Source of the DNA: Halichoerus grypus | Lineage: Eukaryota > Chordata > Mammalia > Carnivora > Phocidae | NCBI RefSeq assembly: GCF_964656455.1 | Contig: NC_135721.1 | Span: forward strand, 80,084,754 to 80,148,753 | Length of the DNA stretch: 64,000 nt | Reading direction: 5' to 3' | Shown here: piece after piece, positions 46,916 through 57,289 of the stretch | Layout of the letters: every line of letters begins with the position of its first letter | Position numbering within the stretch: the first letter of the stretch is position 1 | The notes under the pieces: generated by a model | Told to the model about the DNA's origin: nothing | Databases searched by the model: none | What the model saw: only the letters and a program-made list of their open reading frames with translations | Made by a program: the position numbers and the translations under genes

Positions 46916-47076
46916 GGGGCACCTGGGTGGCTCAGTTGGTTAAGCATCTCCCAGGATCCTGGGATCAAGCCCCTCAGCAGGGAGCCTGCTTCTCCCTCTC
47001 CTGCTCCCCCTGCTTGTGTTCCCCCCTCGCTGTGTTGACTCTCTCTGTCAAATAAATAAAATCTTTAAAAAAAAAA
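46916..47076 (+). mobile_element. Carnivore SINE with internal deletion
   Basis: 'ggggcacctgggtggctcag', 'ttggttaagcatctc' then directly 'ccaggatcctgggatcaagc': the CTTCGGCTCAGGTCATGAT part, including part of the pol III internal promoter region, is missing. The CT-rich body and AATAAATAAAATCTTT tail remain. Confidence 0.94.
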
Positions 47077-47126
47077 GAAAGAAAGAAAAAAAGAAAGAAA
47101 GAAAGGAAGGAAGGAAGGAGGGAGGG
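47077..47126. repeat. (GAAA)n/(GGAA)n tract at SINE tail
   Basis: GAAAGAAAG... changing into GGAAGGAAGGAAGGA and then GGAGGGAG. It grows directly out of the A tail of the preceding SINE. Confidence 0.95.
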
Positions 47127-47916
47127 CTGTGTCTGAGACCTGGGAAGCCTGCCTTTCAGCAGCTGGTTACCAGTCTAAGATATTTAAGGTTTGTTCTTTG
47201 TAGCTCAGCCCGTTGTTTTTAAGCTCTGTCAGAGGCCTTTAGCTTACAGATAGAACTTGTAGAGCCTTTAGGTGGGTTGGGGCATGGCGAAAGGCACCGA
47301 AGTAGCCCTGGGATGACTTTGAGGCGACAGGTGGGGTCTCAGCTGCTCTACAAGGCAGCCCAAGTCAAGGGGTGTTTGCAGTTGGTGCAATGTGGGCTCG
47401 GGGCTTTACAAGCCTGTGACACTGGGGCCCTCCACGGCTGGTAGCAACAAGTGGGCCCAGCCTGCCCCACCACCATGCCCAGCCTCACATTAATTTAACA
47501 CAGTAGGGAGAATAATCTGTGCTTATTGTTATGCTATAGTTATTTGGTGTTAAGTAATAGCTCGCCTTTCCCCAGAGGCCTTGGAATATCAGTCTCCTTG
47601 CTGGCAACTCCTGTGTTAGTCCTCCTCATCCCCATTCTGGTGGACTGGACCTGTCTATTAAACATGTGTGATATAGTAGGTCAGAGGAGGGAAAAACCTG
47701 CCCTGAGGCTGGGCATCCTAAAGATGGCTGGCCAAGAGGACTTCCTCCTACTGTAAGATGAGGAGTAAGCCTATTTTTCAAGCCTGGCCCTAAACCCTGA
47801 GCTGGAGAAGGAAAGCAGCTGAGCAGAGTAAGGTCGGGACCAGGGATGACTCACGTACACCAGGGCTAGAGGACGGGCAGTGGTCCCAGAGGAACAAATT
47901 AAGAGCTTTCAGCCAG
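47127..47916. other. Unique non-coding stretch
   Basis: No repeat or exon recognised. It ends with the left TSD of the next SINE, 'aagagctttcagccag' (47901-47916). Confidence 0.45.
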
Positions 47917-48154
47917 AGGCGCCTAGGTGGCTCAGTGGGTTAAGTGTCTGCCTTTGGCTCGGGTCATTTTCCTGGGGTCCTGGAGCTCGGGTCATGATCC
48001 CGGGGTCCTGGAGCTCGGGTCATGATCCCGCGGTCCTGGGATAGAGTCTCGTGTTATTGGGCTCCCTGCTCAGTGGGAAGTTGGCTTCTCCCACTCCCTC
48101 TGCCGCTCATGCTCTTGCACACACTCTCTCTCAAATAAAATCTTTTTTAAAAAA
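47917..48154 (+). mobile_element. Carnivore SINE with internal 28-bp triplication
   Basis: 'aggcgcctaggtggctcagt' head; three tandem copies of a 28-bp unit at 47958-47985, 47986-48013 and 48014-48041; then 'ctccctgctcagtgggaagt', CT-rich body and AAATAAAATC tail. TSD 'aagagctttcagccag' (47901-47916) and 'aagagctgtcagccag' (48155-48170), one mismatch. Confidence 0.96.
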
Positions 48155-48375
48155 AAGAGCTGTCAGCCAGTGATGTTCACCTGGGAGCTTGAGCTGTCAC
48201 CTCACTCGTGTATTAACTGCAGCCCCAACTGTGTATCTATGGATAAGGACAGCCGGCTTCTTGAGGACTAAAAATAATAACAGAGCATACTCAAAAGCTT
48301 CAATGAAAAGATAAAACTTTATTAAATGAGTTATTGCTCCTAGAATACAGCCTATGAAAATATTTTTACAAGAGC

Positions 48376-48790
48376 AAACCTTGACAGACAAATGGATAAA
48401 CAAAATATGGTCTATCCATACAGTCCTCAAAAAGGAAGGAAATCCTGACACGTGCTACATCATGGGTGAACCTTGAGGACATTATGCTCTGTGAAGTAAG
48501 CCAGTCACCAAAGGGCAAATACTGTATGATTCCTCTTACATCAGGTCCCAGGGTCATCAGATTCATAGAGACTTCTGTAGGAGGATGCTGGGTGCCAGGG
48601 CTGGAGGAGTGGGGATGGGGAGCTGGTGTGTAACGGGAAGAGTTACAGTTTTGCAAGATGAAAAAGTCCTGAAGATGGATGCTGGTGATGGTTGCACAAC
48701 AGCATGGATGTACTTAAGGTCACAGAACTGTGCACTTAAGAATACTTAAAATGGTAAAATTTGTGTGTATTTTAGTACAATTAAAAAATA
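48376..48790 (+). mobile_element. Old L1 3' end
   Basis: 'aaatggataaacaaaatatg', 'ctgacacgtgctacatcatg', 'agtaagccagtcaccaaagg', 'gaagatggatgctggtgatg', 'tgtgcacttaagaatactta', 'attttagtacaattaaaaaa'. Contains the ORF2 end and the 3' UTR. Confidence 0.87.
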
Positions 48791-48984
48791 GATATTTCTA
48801 TGCTGCTTTAAATCAAGTTCTAGAAGATAATCAGATAAGCGTGTGACTCTGCAGTCTGACCCTCTTTGCCCCCCTGAGGACACCCGACTGGAGTGGGGAG
48901 GAGGGCACCGGTGAGGTGCTTGGGTGGCTCCCTGCAGAGCCCTACAGTAAGTCAACCAGCCCCAGTGTCAGAATACTTGGCACC

Positions 48985-49195
48985 ACCCTCAGGCTCTGCG
49001 GTTCCTTTCCCAGAAGGGAAAGAGCACGGGGTTCTGCAGCTCCCTGACCAGACGTGGGGCGTTCTCAGGTGACTCACTCCCTGGGACTCAGGTTCCTCCT
49101 CTGCAAAGTGGATCTAATCACTTTAACACAGAGGGCTGCTTTGACTACGGGATTCAAGGAGATAATGAGGCCTATGAACACTGTGCCCGGGTGTT
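48985..49195 (+). repeat. MIR
   Basis: 'cagctccctgaccagacgtg', 'gggactcaggttcctcctct', 'gcaaagtggatctaatcact', 'gggattcaaggagataatga', 'cactgtgcccgg' follow the MIR order. Confidence 0.75.
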
Positions 49196-50314
49196 CCTGA
49201 GGCTGGGAACTAGGTTTCCTAGAAGCCCCTTTCCCATGTTTCAGGGCTAGACGTGGCCAGGGAGGAATTTGCTCAGGATCTGAAGGAGGCAGTGAGGCAG
49301 CAATGGCTAGTCTTTCTGGGCCAGATGCGTTCGTGGCCAGGTGCCACAGGGCCTGGTGGCTCCCATCTTGCTCTCCCCTCTGCGCTGCAGCCAGGTCTGG
49401 GCCTCCCTGGGAGGCTGACGTGTTCCCTGCTCAGATTAGCTAGCTGGTATCTCCCTGGAACCCTGTCCTCCCTGGTGACCATGTAGGTTTGTGAAGGGCA
49501 AGGCATGGAAGGTAAGGAGCCTGGGAACTCAGCACTCAACCACCGACCCAAAGGCCCACGTGACCCCCCGTGGCCCCGGCAAGGCAGAAGCCAAGCACAC
49601 ATCTGCAGCTTTGAGTGGACCCCCTATTGTGTGTTCTTGGGATTCCTAACATCCCACCTCCATATCAGAAGAAGGAAATGGGACAAACTAGTAGAACCTG
49701 CGCACGGGCAAATTCTAGCTTCACACTGCACCCTCAGAAACAACTGTGTGCCATGTCTCTCTTGTGAGGTCGAAGCGGTAGGCACATGGTACGCAGGACG
49801 ATTCCAGAAGCTCACCCCAACAACCAGCATCCCAGGAAAGAACAAATCCCCACTGCTGGGACCCCGGCGTCAGCAACGACGAACCTCATCCCATAAGGCT
49901 CTCACGAGAGGCAGACGGCGCGTGCGTGAGACAGGCGGCTCGCCACAGAGGTCATGTGCCCAGAACCCACAGTGCGCTCCCAGGAAGCACGCTGCCTAAA
50001 CGGACTCACTTTCCTCCTGCCGCTCTTCCAAAGGTTTAAAGCGGTTTGTGAAGAGGTCGGCTACACTGCATGTTCTACAGATCATCTAGGTTCACTGATC
50101 TTTTTCAACACGTTTCTTCTTGATAGAGCAACTCTCTTCCCCTGTATTAAATTGACTGTCATGATTTTAACCAAGAAAACAGTTGTGTAATGGAGACTCA
50201 TTCTCCCTTCTTCTCCCAGTACCCAAACCTACCTTCTCCCCCTCCCATTTCCTCCATGCCTGGCATTAGCTAGGGGCTGAACTACAGACTTATCACAAAA
50301 GTGACAAATGCTCC
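49196..50314. other. Unique non-coding stretch with CpG cluster
   Basis: 49860-50000 packs about 15 CpGs into 140 bp. The 164-codon frame at 49505-49999 covers this cluster but has no domain. No repeat assigned. Confidence 0.45.
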
Positions 50315-50350
50315 GAGAGAGAGACAGAGAGAGAGAGAGACACACACGTG
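50315..50350. repeat. (GA)n-(CA)n microsatellite
   Basis: GAGAGAGAGACAGAGAGAGA followed by CACACACG. Confidence 0.93.
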
Positions 50351-50435
50351 AACTGTTTTAGCACAGTAAATTGCAACACTTCATAATCTCAGCTAAAACT
50401 TTAATGCTGCTCATTTTTTTTAAAGTCCAGAATTA

Positions 50436-50584
50436 GGAGTGCCTGGGTGACTCAGTCAGTTACGTGTCTGACTCTTGATCTGAGCTCAGGTCTTGATCTC
50501 AGGGTCGTGAGTTCAAGCCCCGCGTTTGGCTCTATGCTGGGCATAGAGCCTACTTAAAAAAATAAAAAATATATAAAATAAATA
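50436..50584 (+). mobile_element. Carnivore SINE, short old subtype
   Basis: 'ggagtgcctgggtgactcag', 'gactcttgatctgagctcag', 'gatctcagggtcgtgagttc', 'agagcctacttaaaaaaata'. TSD 'aaagtccagaatta' (50422-50435) and 'aaagccagaatta' (50585-50597), one base missing. Confidence 0.94.
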
Positions 50585-50859
50585 AAAGCCAGAATTACTA
50601 GATTTAGAAGTACCAAAATTGTTTCCCGGATTATTTGATACCTCATTCTGCCATTAAGGAGATGTGTGACCAGAATGACTGGCTGGTTCTCACGGAACAT
50701 CAGTCCCGACCAGAACAGGCAGGCCCTGTCTGGTCCACGGCTCCACCTGAGAGCACTTCTGCCCCCACCCCACATCTCTGTGGCTTCCCCATTGGGCTTT
50801 CCACTTCCCAAAGCCTCCCTGCTCACCTTCCCACTCTCCATAGCCTCAGTGTCCCCTGA

Positions 50860-50985
50860 GGCCCACAGACCTTGTTCCCTTGGCAGATGAGGAAGTAAGG
50901 TGAGGGGGAGGGGGGGCAGTGACTGGCTCAAGGTCATGCACTAAATAGTAGCCAGACCCCAGCTTTCTGGTGGTGGAATTCACAG
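50860..50985 (-). repeat. MIR, antisense
   Basis: 'ggcagatgaggaagtaaggt', 'gtgactggctcaaggtcatg', 'cactaaatagtagccagacc', 'ccagctttct' match antisense MIR in order. Confidence 0.75.
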
Positions 50986-51329
50986 AAGTACCGGCAGTGT
51001 GAGCTAGGAGGTCAGGCTAATCCCATTCTTCCAGGGGAAGTCAACAGTCAGATGTCCTTCAAAAAAGGTCCCTATCCTGTTGCTTCATGTCAACAGCATG
51101 CCTAATCCCATCTTACTGCTCACCCCTACAGCACCTGGCAGTCCTGGGCCTCACTCCTATCTCAACATCTCTGCTCCTTGATGCTGAGAACCCGGACCTC
51201 TCTAGGCTCTTGCCTCACCCTTGTGGCCCCTGGGCTCCTCCTCCATTCAGCCATCATGGCAGGTGCTTCCAGAAGGAGTACCTGAGCCCTTCTGCCTAGT
51301 TCCTCCATCACCTGCCTTAAGTGCCCCAT
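50986..51329. other. Unique or unassigned stretch
   Basis: May include further decayed L2 5' sequence, but nothing definite. Confidence 0.35.
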
Positions 51330-51866
51330 CCCCTCCTGTGGTTTTAACTGTAAACCATGTGTTGAGAACTCTATTTCCAGTCTACATTTTAGCCTGTTCT
51401 GTCCAAGCACTTGCTGATGTTACATGTAGCACAGGTACAAACCTGTACATCTAAAACAAATCACAGAAAACCCTGTCTTCCTCCTCTCTCCGAACCTGAT
51501 CAACTGCCTGCTCTCCCTGTTTCATTTACTCAAACCAAAAACATGGGGCTCATTTCAGACTTTCTCCCTCCCCTGGTCCCCACATTCAACCCAATCATCA
51601 AATCTCACCTTAGGGACTGACTTTAAACCCCCTAGAGGGGTCACTCAGGCAGCCTTCTCTGCATTCTAGTGCTATTACCTGCCTGGATTACTGAAATAAC
51701 CTCCTAACTAGATGCATGGTCCCTAACCACACCTCCCTGCCATCTACCACACTGTAACCACAGTGATCATGTCCTACTGCTCTTTAAAACCATCCCATGG
51801 CCTCCCACTCGAGGAAGAGGATAAAGTCAGATTGACCCCCATCTTCCTTGTTTTAAGAGCCCATGC
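51330..51866 (+). mobile_element. LINE-2 fragment, left part
   Basis: 'tgcctggattactgaaataa', 'cctcctaactagatgcatgg', 'agtgatcatgtcctactgct', 'aaaccatcccatggcctccc' follow the L2 ORF2 series (CTGGATTACTGCAATAGCCTCCTAACTGG ... GATCATGTCACT ... AACCCTCCAATGGCTTCCC). Resumes near 52330. Confidence 0.75.
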
Positions 51867-52300
51867 CTGAGATAACAGGCTGGAAATGCCCAGCACTCAC
51901 TTTCCCAGACTCTCTTGCAGATCCTATGGCCACATTTCCACCAGTGAGATGCAAGGGGAAGATTTTCTTCCCTCATAAATGGAGAGCAGCTCCAGGAGCC
52001 CTAGCCCTTCCATCCTATCACTGGACTTCGTCGTTAGAGGACACAATGCCTGGGCTGTATCACCCATCTTCCAGTGTGAGGGACATACTGTGTGTGGTAG
52101 GGAGAGCAGAGATGTAGGAAGAGCCTGCATCCTTGATGACATCTTTGAGGACGACATCTTTGAGCCCTGGACCAACTCTGGGGCCACTTATTCCCAGAGA
52201 TCTTGAAAATGAGATCATGAGTTTCCCTATGATTTAAACCACTTTCAGTTGGGTTTTTGTTACTTGTAGCCAAGAGCATCCAAATGACATATCTACTTGA
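51867..52300. mobile_element. Probable interspersed element splitting L2, unassigned
   Basis: It interrupts L2 at 'cttgttttaagagcccatgc'. Interior phrases 'cagactctcttgcagatcct', 'ggccacatttccaccagtga', 'gggtttttgttacttgtagc' and 'caagagcatccaaatgacat' resemble a widespread mammalian repeat, possibly LTR-derived. Family not assigned, boundaries approximate. Confidence 0.45.
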
Positions 52301-52329
52301 CTACATTAGTAGACTGCTCTGAACTTTCC

Positions 52330-52545
52330 CCCAGACCATTTCTTCTGCGCACTCAGAATGCCATTCCGACCTGCTTAGCTCTCAGGGCAGGGCCTCCTCA
52401 GCCTGGGCACATGTCTGTCCTATCATTTGTTACATCATATTCCAACCATTTTTCTTCCCCACCAGACAGAAGTTCACTTGTGTCTGGTCCTCTCTTGTTT
52501 TCTCAGTGCCCAGCCTGGGTCAGTGGCATGCCATACAAGCTCATC
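52330..52545 (+). mobile_element. LINE-2 fragment, right part
   Basis: 'gacctgcttagctctcaggg', 'atttgttacatcatattcca', 'caccagacagaagttcactt', 'ctcagtgcccagcctgggtc' resemble the L2 3' UTR. Diverged. Confidence 0.55.
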
Positions 52546-53187
52546 GGCTATATCTCATTTCTTTAACCAGACAGTAAAGCAATGCTAGGCCTTCCTTGGT
52601 GCTATAATTAAGCCCCACAAGCTGCCACAGTGATTAGAATGGATTCATTTTGAGACTTTTATATTGTTTCTCCTTATCCAGGTCCTAAATCAAATGTTGT
52701 CCAAGTTGGGACTGATAATCAGCTATAATCAGTCAAAGCAGTCTCCTCATTTGGGGCACCTGTACTAGAACTTAACTGTAGCCAATTTACCTTCCTTAGC
52801 CTTTTCTGGGGAGCCTTACTTCATGGACTTGGAGAGATAGGAGTAAAGGAAAGGAGGGAGAGAATTCCAAGTGCGACACCAGTGGCCTGGGGCCCTGACA
52901 AGTCAGCTAGAAGCCAAACAAAACCACACCTCACCCAGGGCCATGATTCTGAGCCATCACCAGGCAAGCCATACCCAGCAACCCATTCAAACACAGAATC
53001 GCCCTTGAAGCCTGAACATCTTCCTGGAATTGTGGAGCTGGCCCAGCTGTGCCAAAGCAAGTGCTCATTGAACTGCTTATTGAACCAACGGAATCCTCAT
53101 TCAGGTTTCTAAGAAGAGGTGACAGAAGGGTGGGGAACGCAGGGATACCATTGGTCTTTGCATCTTTAACGCTCTCCATGGCCAAAA
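52546..53187. other. Unique non-coding stretch
   Basis: No assigned repeat or exon. Opposed 76-84 codon frames at 52821-53185 show no domain. Confidence 0.45.
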
Positions 53188-53322
53188 TGTTTCTTTTTCT
53201 TTTTTTAATTTAAATTTAATTAGGCAACATATAGTATATCATTAGTTCAGATGTAGAGTTCAATAATTCATCAGTTGCATATAACACCCAGGGCTCATCA
53301 CATCACATGCCCTCCCTAATCA
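53188..53322 (-). mobile_element. Carnivore L1 3' UTR fragment, antisense
   Basis: T-rich tail 'ctttttctttttttaattta', 'tatatcattagttcagatgt', 'gcatataacacccagggctc', 'catgccctccctaat': antisense end of carnivore L1, 5'-truncated very short. Confidence 0.85.
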
Positions 53323-53509
53323 GAGCCATAATGTTCTAAGCTCACCTCTCCCCATCTGCAATGGCCCCTCAGCTCTCCTGATGCCTGCCCCCTGCGCAGG
53401 CTGGTTCCTCCCCTCCCTCTACTTGTTCCCCTCTGTGTTTTTCTTCAACAAGGCCCAAGCTATGTCGTCTCCAGTTTTCTACCCTCTCCGGGGCTTCACT
53501 CTGCCTTCA

Positions 53510-53720
53510 TTGCTGTTTGTAACACCATTCAATTTAGCATCATCTGTGAATTTCATTAAATTGCTGTTTACTGATGCTTCCAGCATCATTAATAAAGATG
53601 TTAAACAAAACCCAGGCTTGTAACCAACGCCTGCTGCAATGGTAGGACACCCCCTCTCCACTTCCCATCCTGCCATTTATCATGGTCGCCTCCATGATTT
53701 TTATCTCTGCCACTGAGCCA
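53510..53720. mobile_element. CR1/L3-like ancient LINE relic
   Basis: 'tttagcatcatctgtgaatt', 'gcatcattaataaagatgtt', 'aaacaaaacccaggcttgta', 'gtaggacaccccctctccac' follow the amniote CR1/L3 phrase series (GTGTCATCTGCAAATTT ... TCATTAATAAAAATGTTGAACAGGACCGG ... GGCACCCC). Such relics are very old and often survive when under constraint. Confidence 0.62.
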
Positions 53721-54102
53721 TCCCCCACCAGCTTTCAGGCCTAGTGGCAGGGCTCAACTCTCCTTTAATGGAACTTAATTCTGCAAGTAATGTTTTCTCC
53801 AGAGGCCCCACAGATATGCATAAATGGGTGTGTTAACCAAAGTAGATGCATTCTTTACAGAAGACCAGAGCCAAGCAAAATCGACCCACAGGCCACCAGC
53901 AATCCCCATGCCCTGAGAGGGGACAGAGTTGAGCAGAGAACTCCTGCCCCCTGCAGAGGGAGCGAGCGAGCCTGGGAGAGTGCCTGGTGGGTTAAGGACA
54001 GCAATAACTCCACCACGTGGAAACAGGGTTTTTCTCTTTTCAATTAAAAAGAAAGTTTCTTACCTGGATTTATAAATTAATTTTTTAATTTAAAATACTA
54101 TG
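53721..54102. other. Unique non-coding stretch
   Basis: No feature recognised; ends in AT-rich sequence at the next SINE's target site. Confidence 0.4.
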
Positions 54103-54336
54103 TCCAGGTGGCTCAGCCGGTTAAGTGTCTGACTCTTGGTTTCAGCTCAGGCCATGATCTCAGGGTCCTGGGATCAAGCCCTGCATTGGCTCCCATTCAA
54201 TGCAGAGTCTGCTTGAGATTCTTTCCCCTCTTTCTCCAACCCCCCCGCTCCTCCCCCTGCTCACACTCACACGTGTATGTGCGCATGTGTGCACATGCAC
54301 ACATACTTTCTCTCAAATAAACAAATCTTTTAAAAA
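54103..54336 (+). mobile_element. Carnivore SINE, older subtype, 5' truncated
   Basis: Starts 'tccaggtggctcagccggtt', so the first few bases are lost; 'gactcttggtttcagctcag', 'gatctcagggtcctgggatc'; the CT-rich body is expanded with CACACGTGTATGTGCGCATG; tail AAATAAACAAATC. TSD 'aaaatactatgt' and 'aaaatattatgt', one mismatch. Confidence 0.94.
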
Positions 54337-54664
54337 TAAAATATTATGTTTTATAGTGATTCATGTTTTAAAAATGGGGACAGTCAAAAGCTCTGTAGCG
54401 TTTCTCCCTACTTGAACCAAGAGAACTTCAGTAGGAAACCCAATTTCCTCCCCTTGACTCCTCGCCTGGAAGAAGCTCAGCAGACTACACCTCCCCACTT
54501 TGTCCAGCCCGGCCCAGATAGCTCCCTGAGTTGAGACAGGGTTGGTAGAGTTTCCTCCTGCCCGTGCCAGGAGGTGTCAGGAAAAATCTGCTAACTGCCT
54601 TGCTCAGACCATTTGCTCCAAGCTCAGATGTTCATTCTAATTGTTCAGTTCATGTCACTCCAGC

Positions 54665-54775
54665 CAACACTGTCTCCCAAGGACTTGGGTTCCAGTACCC
54701 ACCATGCCACTCATTAGCCGGGCAACTTTGGAAATAGCACGTAGCCTCTCTGGGCTCAATTCCCACAGACAAGAA
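54665..54775 (+). repeat. MIR fragment
   Basis: 'gacttgggttccagtaccca', 'ccatgccactcattagccgg', 'gcaactttggaaatagcacg', 'tagcctctctgggctcaatt' match the MIR core. Confidence 0.78.
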
Positions 54776-54864
54776 TGAAAAACTGAGAAGACCAGTGGTT
54801 CCCCATTTTGGACTCTAAAGGACCAGTTGCATTAAAAGTCTTAGAATATTATTACTAGGTTTAT

Positions 54865-55338
54865 GCTCAAAAAACATAAAAGCAGGGACTCAAATAGATA
54901 ATTGTACACCCATGTTCACAGAAGCATAATTCACAGAGCCCAAAGGTGGAAACAACCCAAATGTCCATCGATGAATAAATGGACATGCAAAATGTGGTCT
55001 ATACATACAATGGAATATTATTCAGCCTTTGAAAGGAAGGACATTCTGACACGTGCTACATCATATGGTATGATTCCACTTATTTGAGCAGCCAAATTCA
55101 TAGAGACAAAGTAGAACAGAGGTTACTAGGGGGCTGGGTGAAGGAGGGGATGAGGAACAATTGTTAAAAGTGTACAGGGTTTCTGTTTGGGATGATGAAA
55201 AAGTTCTGGAAATGGATCATGGTGGTAGTTGCATAATACTGTGAATGTTAATGCCACTGAATTGCACACTTACATATGGCTAAAGTGGTCAATTTTGTGT
55301 TATGCATATTTTACCACAATAAAAATAACAAATCAACT
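54865..55338 (+). mobile_element. Old L1 3' end
   Basis: 'cacccatgttcacagaagca', 'ggtggaaacaacccaaatgt', 'acaatggaatattattcagc', 'gagacaaagtagaacagagg', 'gttctggaaatggatcatgg', 'tttaccacaataaaaataac': ORF2 end and 3' UTR, with a roughly 40-base deletion near 55065 (the AAATAAGCCAGTCAC phrase is missing). Confidence 0.88.
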
Positions 55339-56479
55339 CATAAAACAAAAGCGATTTTAACACCAAAAGGAAAGAGTGGACAGAAAGCTCAAAAGGAAGG
55401 AAAACCTGCCCGGGGACAGCTGAACCCTTGACTCAGATAACGTGACACAGAAGCTGCACGCGCGCGCACACCTTACACTGACCTCTTCCCTCATCGCGCC
55501 CAGGACCGGGGCCAGAGCCACTGGTGCTGGGCCAGGTACTGATGGTGCACATCTCTCCCCCACTCAGTGACAGCACATTGGTGGCTTGGCATCCTCCGTG
55601 ATAGATGTATTTATACCCCCAATTGGCATATGCTGTCAGGGCTTTTTTCTAGAGAACTGACCATTACGCATTTGCTAGCACATCCCTGTAGCCAAAAGTT
55701 GGTCAGGTTGCCGAAGTCACCTGCACATGACCTGGCCGGAGGGAACTTCAAAATTTGATGACCTCTTGGTTTTCCTATAGTCCAGAAATACCTCATGATT
55801 CCAGAGGATATCAGACCATCAGGCCTCAGCTACACAACAATGACAGGTAGACCACCGTGCGGAGGGACAAAGACAGAACTGATCGGTCCTCTTCACCCTT
55901 TGCATAAATTACTCTCACCAAAGGCCCAAATGCTCATCCTTAGGATGAGCAGGTGGCTAAGTAAACATAGAACCAACCCCAGACGAGCACACTGAGAATG
56001 CTGGCTGTGCCCACAAAAAGACCTCATCCAACTTGGAGCATTTAGGAAAAGAGGGGCAAAGTGTGTGGGCTTGATTTGCGACACCTGATGCCATGGTCAG
56101 CTTTGTCCACTCTGGGTGCATCCCCATCGATGCTGGACCTCCATGGGAGCCCCTCTGCCAAACGCACTTCTGTCAGGTGACCTAGATTGCTCAGACCTTC
56201 TCCATCCACCCACATTGGCCCTCTTTCAGGATCTTCTCACCCACACTGGCCCTCTTTCAGGATCTTCTCTAGCAGATCAGTAAAACAAAAGTTATTGGTA
56301 AGAGATAATTATCCTGAATTTGCCTACTGCTGGAGTTGCTTGTGCATTACACCCTTGGGACATCTGTCAACCACGTGTATGACCTAGGCAAGTATCCTTT
56401 ACCTCATTTCCTATGAAAAGACTATTCCACACTGGCATATTCCCAGAACAGCAGTAGAGAGGCTAGAGAAACAACTAAG
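55339..56479. other. Unique non-coding stretch
   Basis: Contains a small CGCGCGCAC patch at 55459-55470 and the 31-bp duplication listed separately. No exon or repeat family recognised. Confidence 0.45.
56207..56268. repeat. 31-bp tandem duplication
   Basis: Two adjacent copies (56207-56237 and 56238-56268) differ at one base (cacattgg versus cacactgg). Confidence 0.96.
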
Positions 56480-56985
56480 TGTCCTGGTTATCTATTGCTG
56501 CAAGACCAACCAGCCCCAAACTCAGTGGCATAAAGCAACAGTCAGCTTTGCTTACAAACATGAAGCTTGAACAGGGCTTGGCAGGAACAGTGTGTCTCTG
56601 TTTCCCATGAGAACAACCTTACAGGTCAGTTGCGGCCAGAGGATCTGCCTGTGAGAGGCTCACTCTCGGGGCAGGCACATGATACTGGCTGTCGGAGCTT
56701 AGCCAGGACCATCAGCTGGGGGCCTTGGCTCCTCACAGGGGCCTTTCCCCAGGGCTACTTGGGCTTCTTCATAGGATGGTCTGGTTCCAAGGCCAAGTGT
56801 TCCAAGAGACGAAGTGCAAGCTGCCAGTCTCTGAAGGCTGGACCCAGAAACTGGCAGAGTCACGTCTGCTATAGTCTATGGGTCAAAGCTGCCACACAGT
56901 CCAGGTTCAGGGGGAAGGAATATGCCCCCACCTCTGGATGGCAGGAGTGTCCATGAGTATGCATCCATCTCAAACCTACCACCTC
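56480..56985 (-). mobile_element. MLT1-type solo LTR (ERVL-MaLR), antisense
   Basis: 'ggttatctattgctgcaaga', 'ccccaaactcagtggcataa', then GC-richer interior 'caggggcctttccccagggc', 'gcttcttcataggatggtct' and end 'aacctaccacctc' match the reverse complement of MLT1-like LTRs (TATTGCTGCATAACAAAT ... CTTAGTGGCTTAAAACAACA ... TGGCTACCACA). Ancient retroviral-like LTR without internal genes. Confidence 0.72.
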
Positions 56986-57049
56986 AAGATATGAACTAAA
57001 ACCTCAGCTCTGCTAGAGGAGTCACTTAGGAACTACAGGATAGTCACAT

Positions 57050-57155
57050 CCTGTCTTAGTAGAGCTTAAACTCAAGCTCCATCAAGGCTGAGTGCCCAGC
57101 TCAGTGCCTGGCATAGGCATTCGATAGATGTGTGCTGAGCTGTTACATTTAACAA
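57050..57155 (+). repeat. L2 3' end fragment
   Basis: 'actcaagctccatcaaggct', 'ctcagtgcctggcataggca', 'ttcgatagatgtgtgctgag' match the L2 terminus (TGAGCTCCATGAGGGC ... CAGTGCCTGGCACATAGTAGGCATTCAATAAATGTTTGCTGAA). Confidence 0.75.
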
Positions 57156-57289
57156 GTCCCATGCTTTGTCTTTCCAATCACATCAGAATTCTAAAATTAG
57201 GGGTAGGGTTAAGGATGGCGGTAGGGATTCAGTTATTAACCAAACTAAAGTTGATTTAGCTACATACTCAGTTTAGTCGCAGGTAAGCC

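Noticed and set aside
46531..46943. Tryptophan/proline/glutamine-rich frames
   Set aside because: Produced by the 20-bp minisatellite and the adjacent SINE; no domain.
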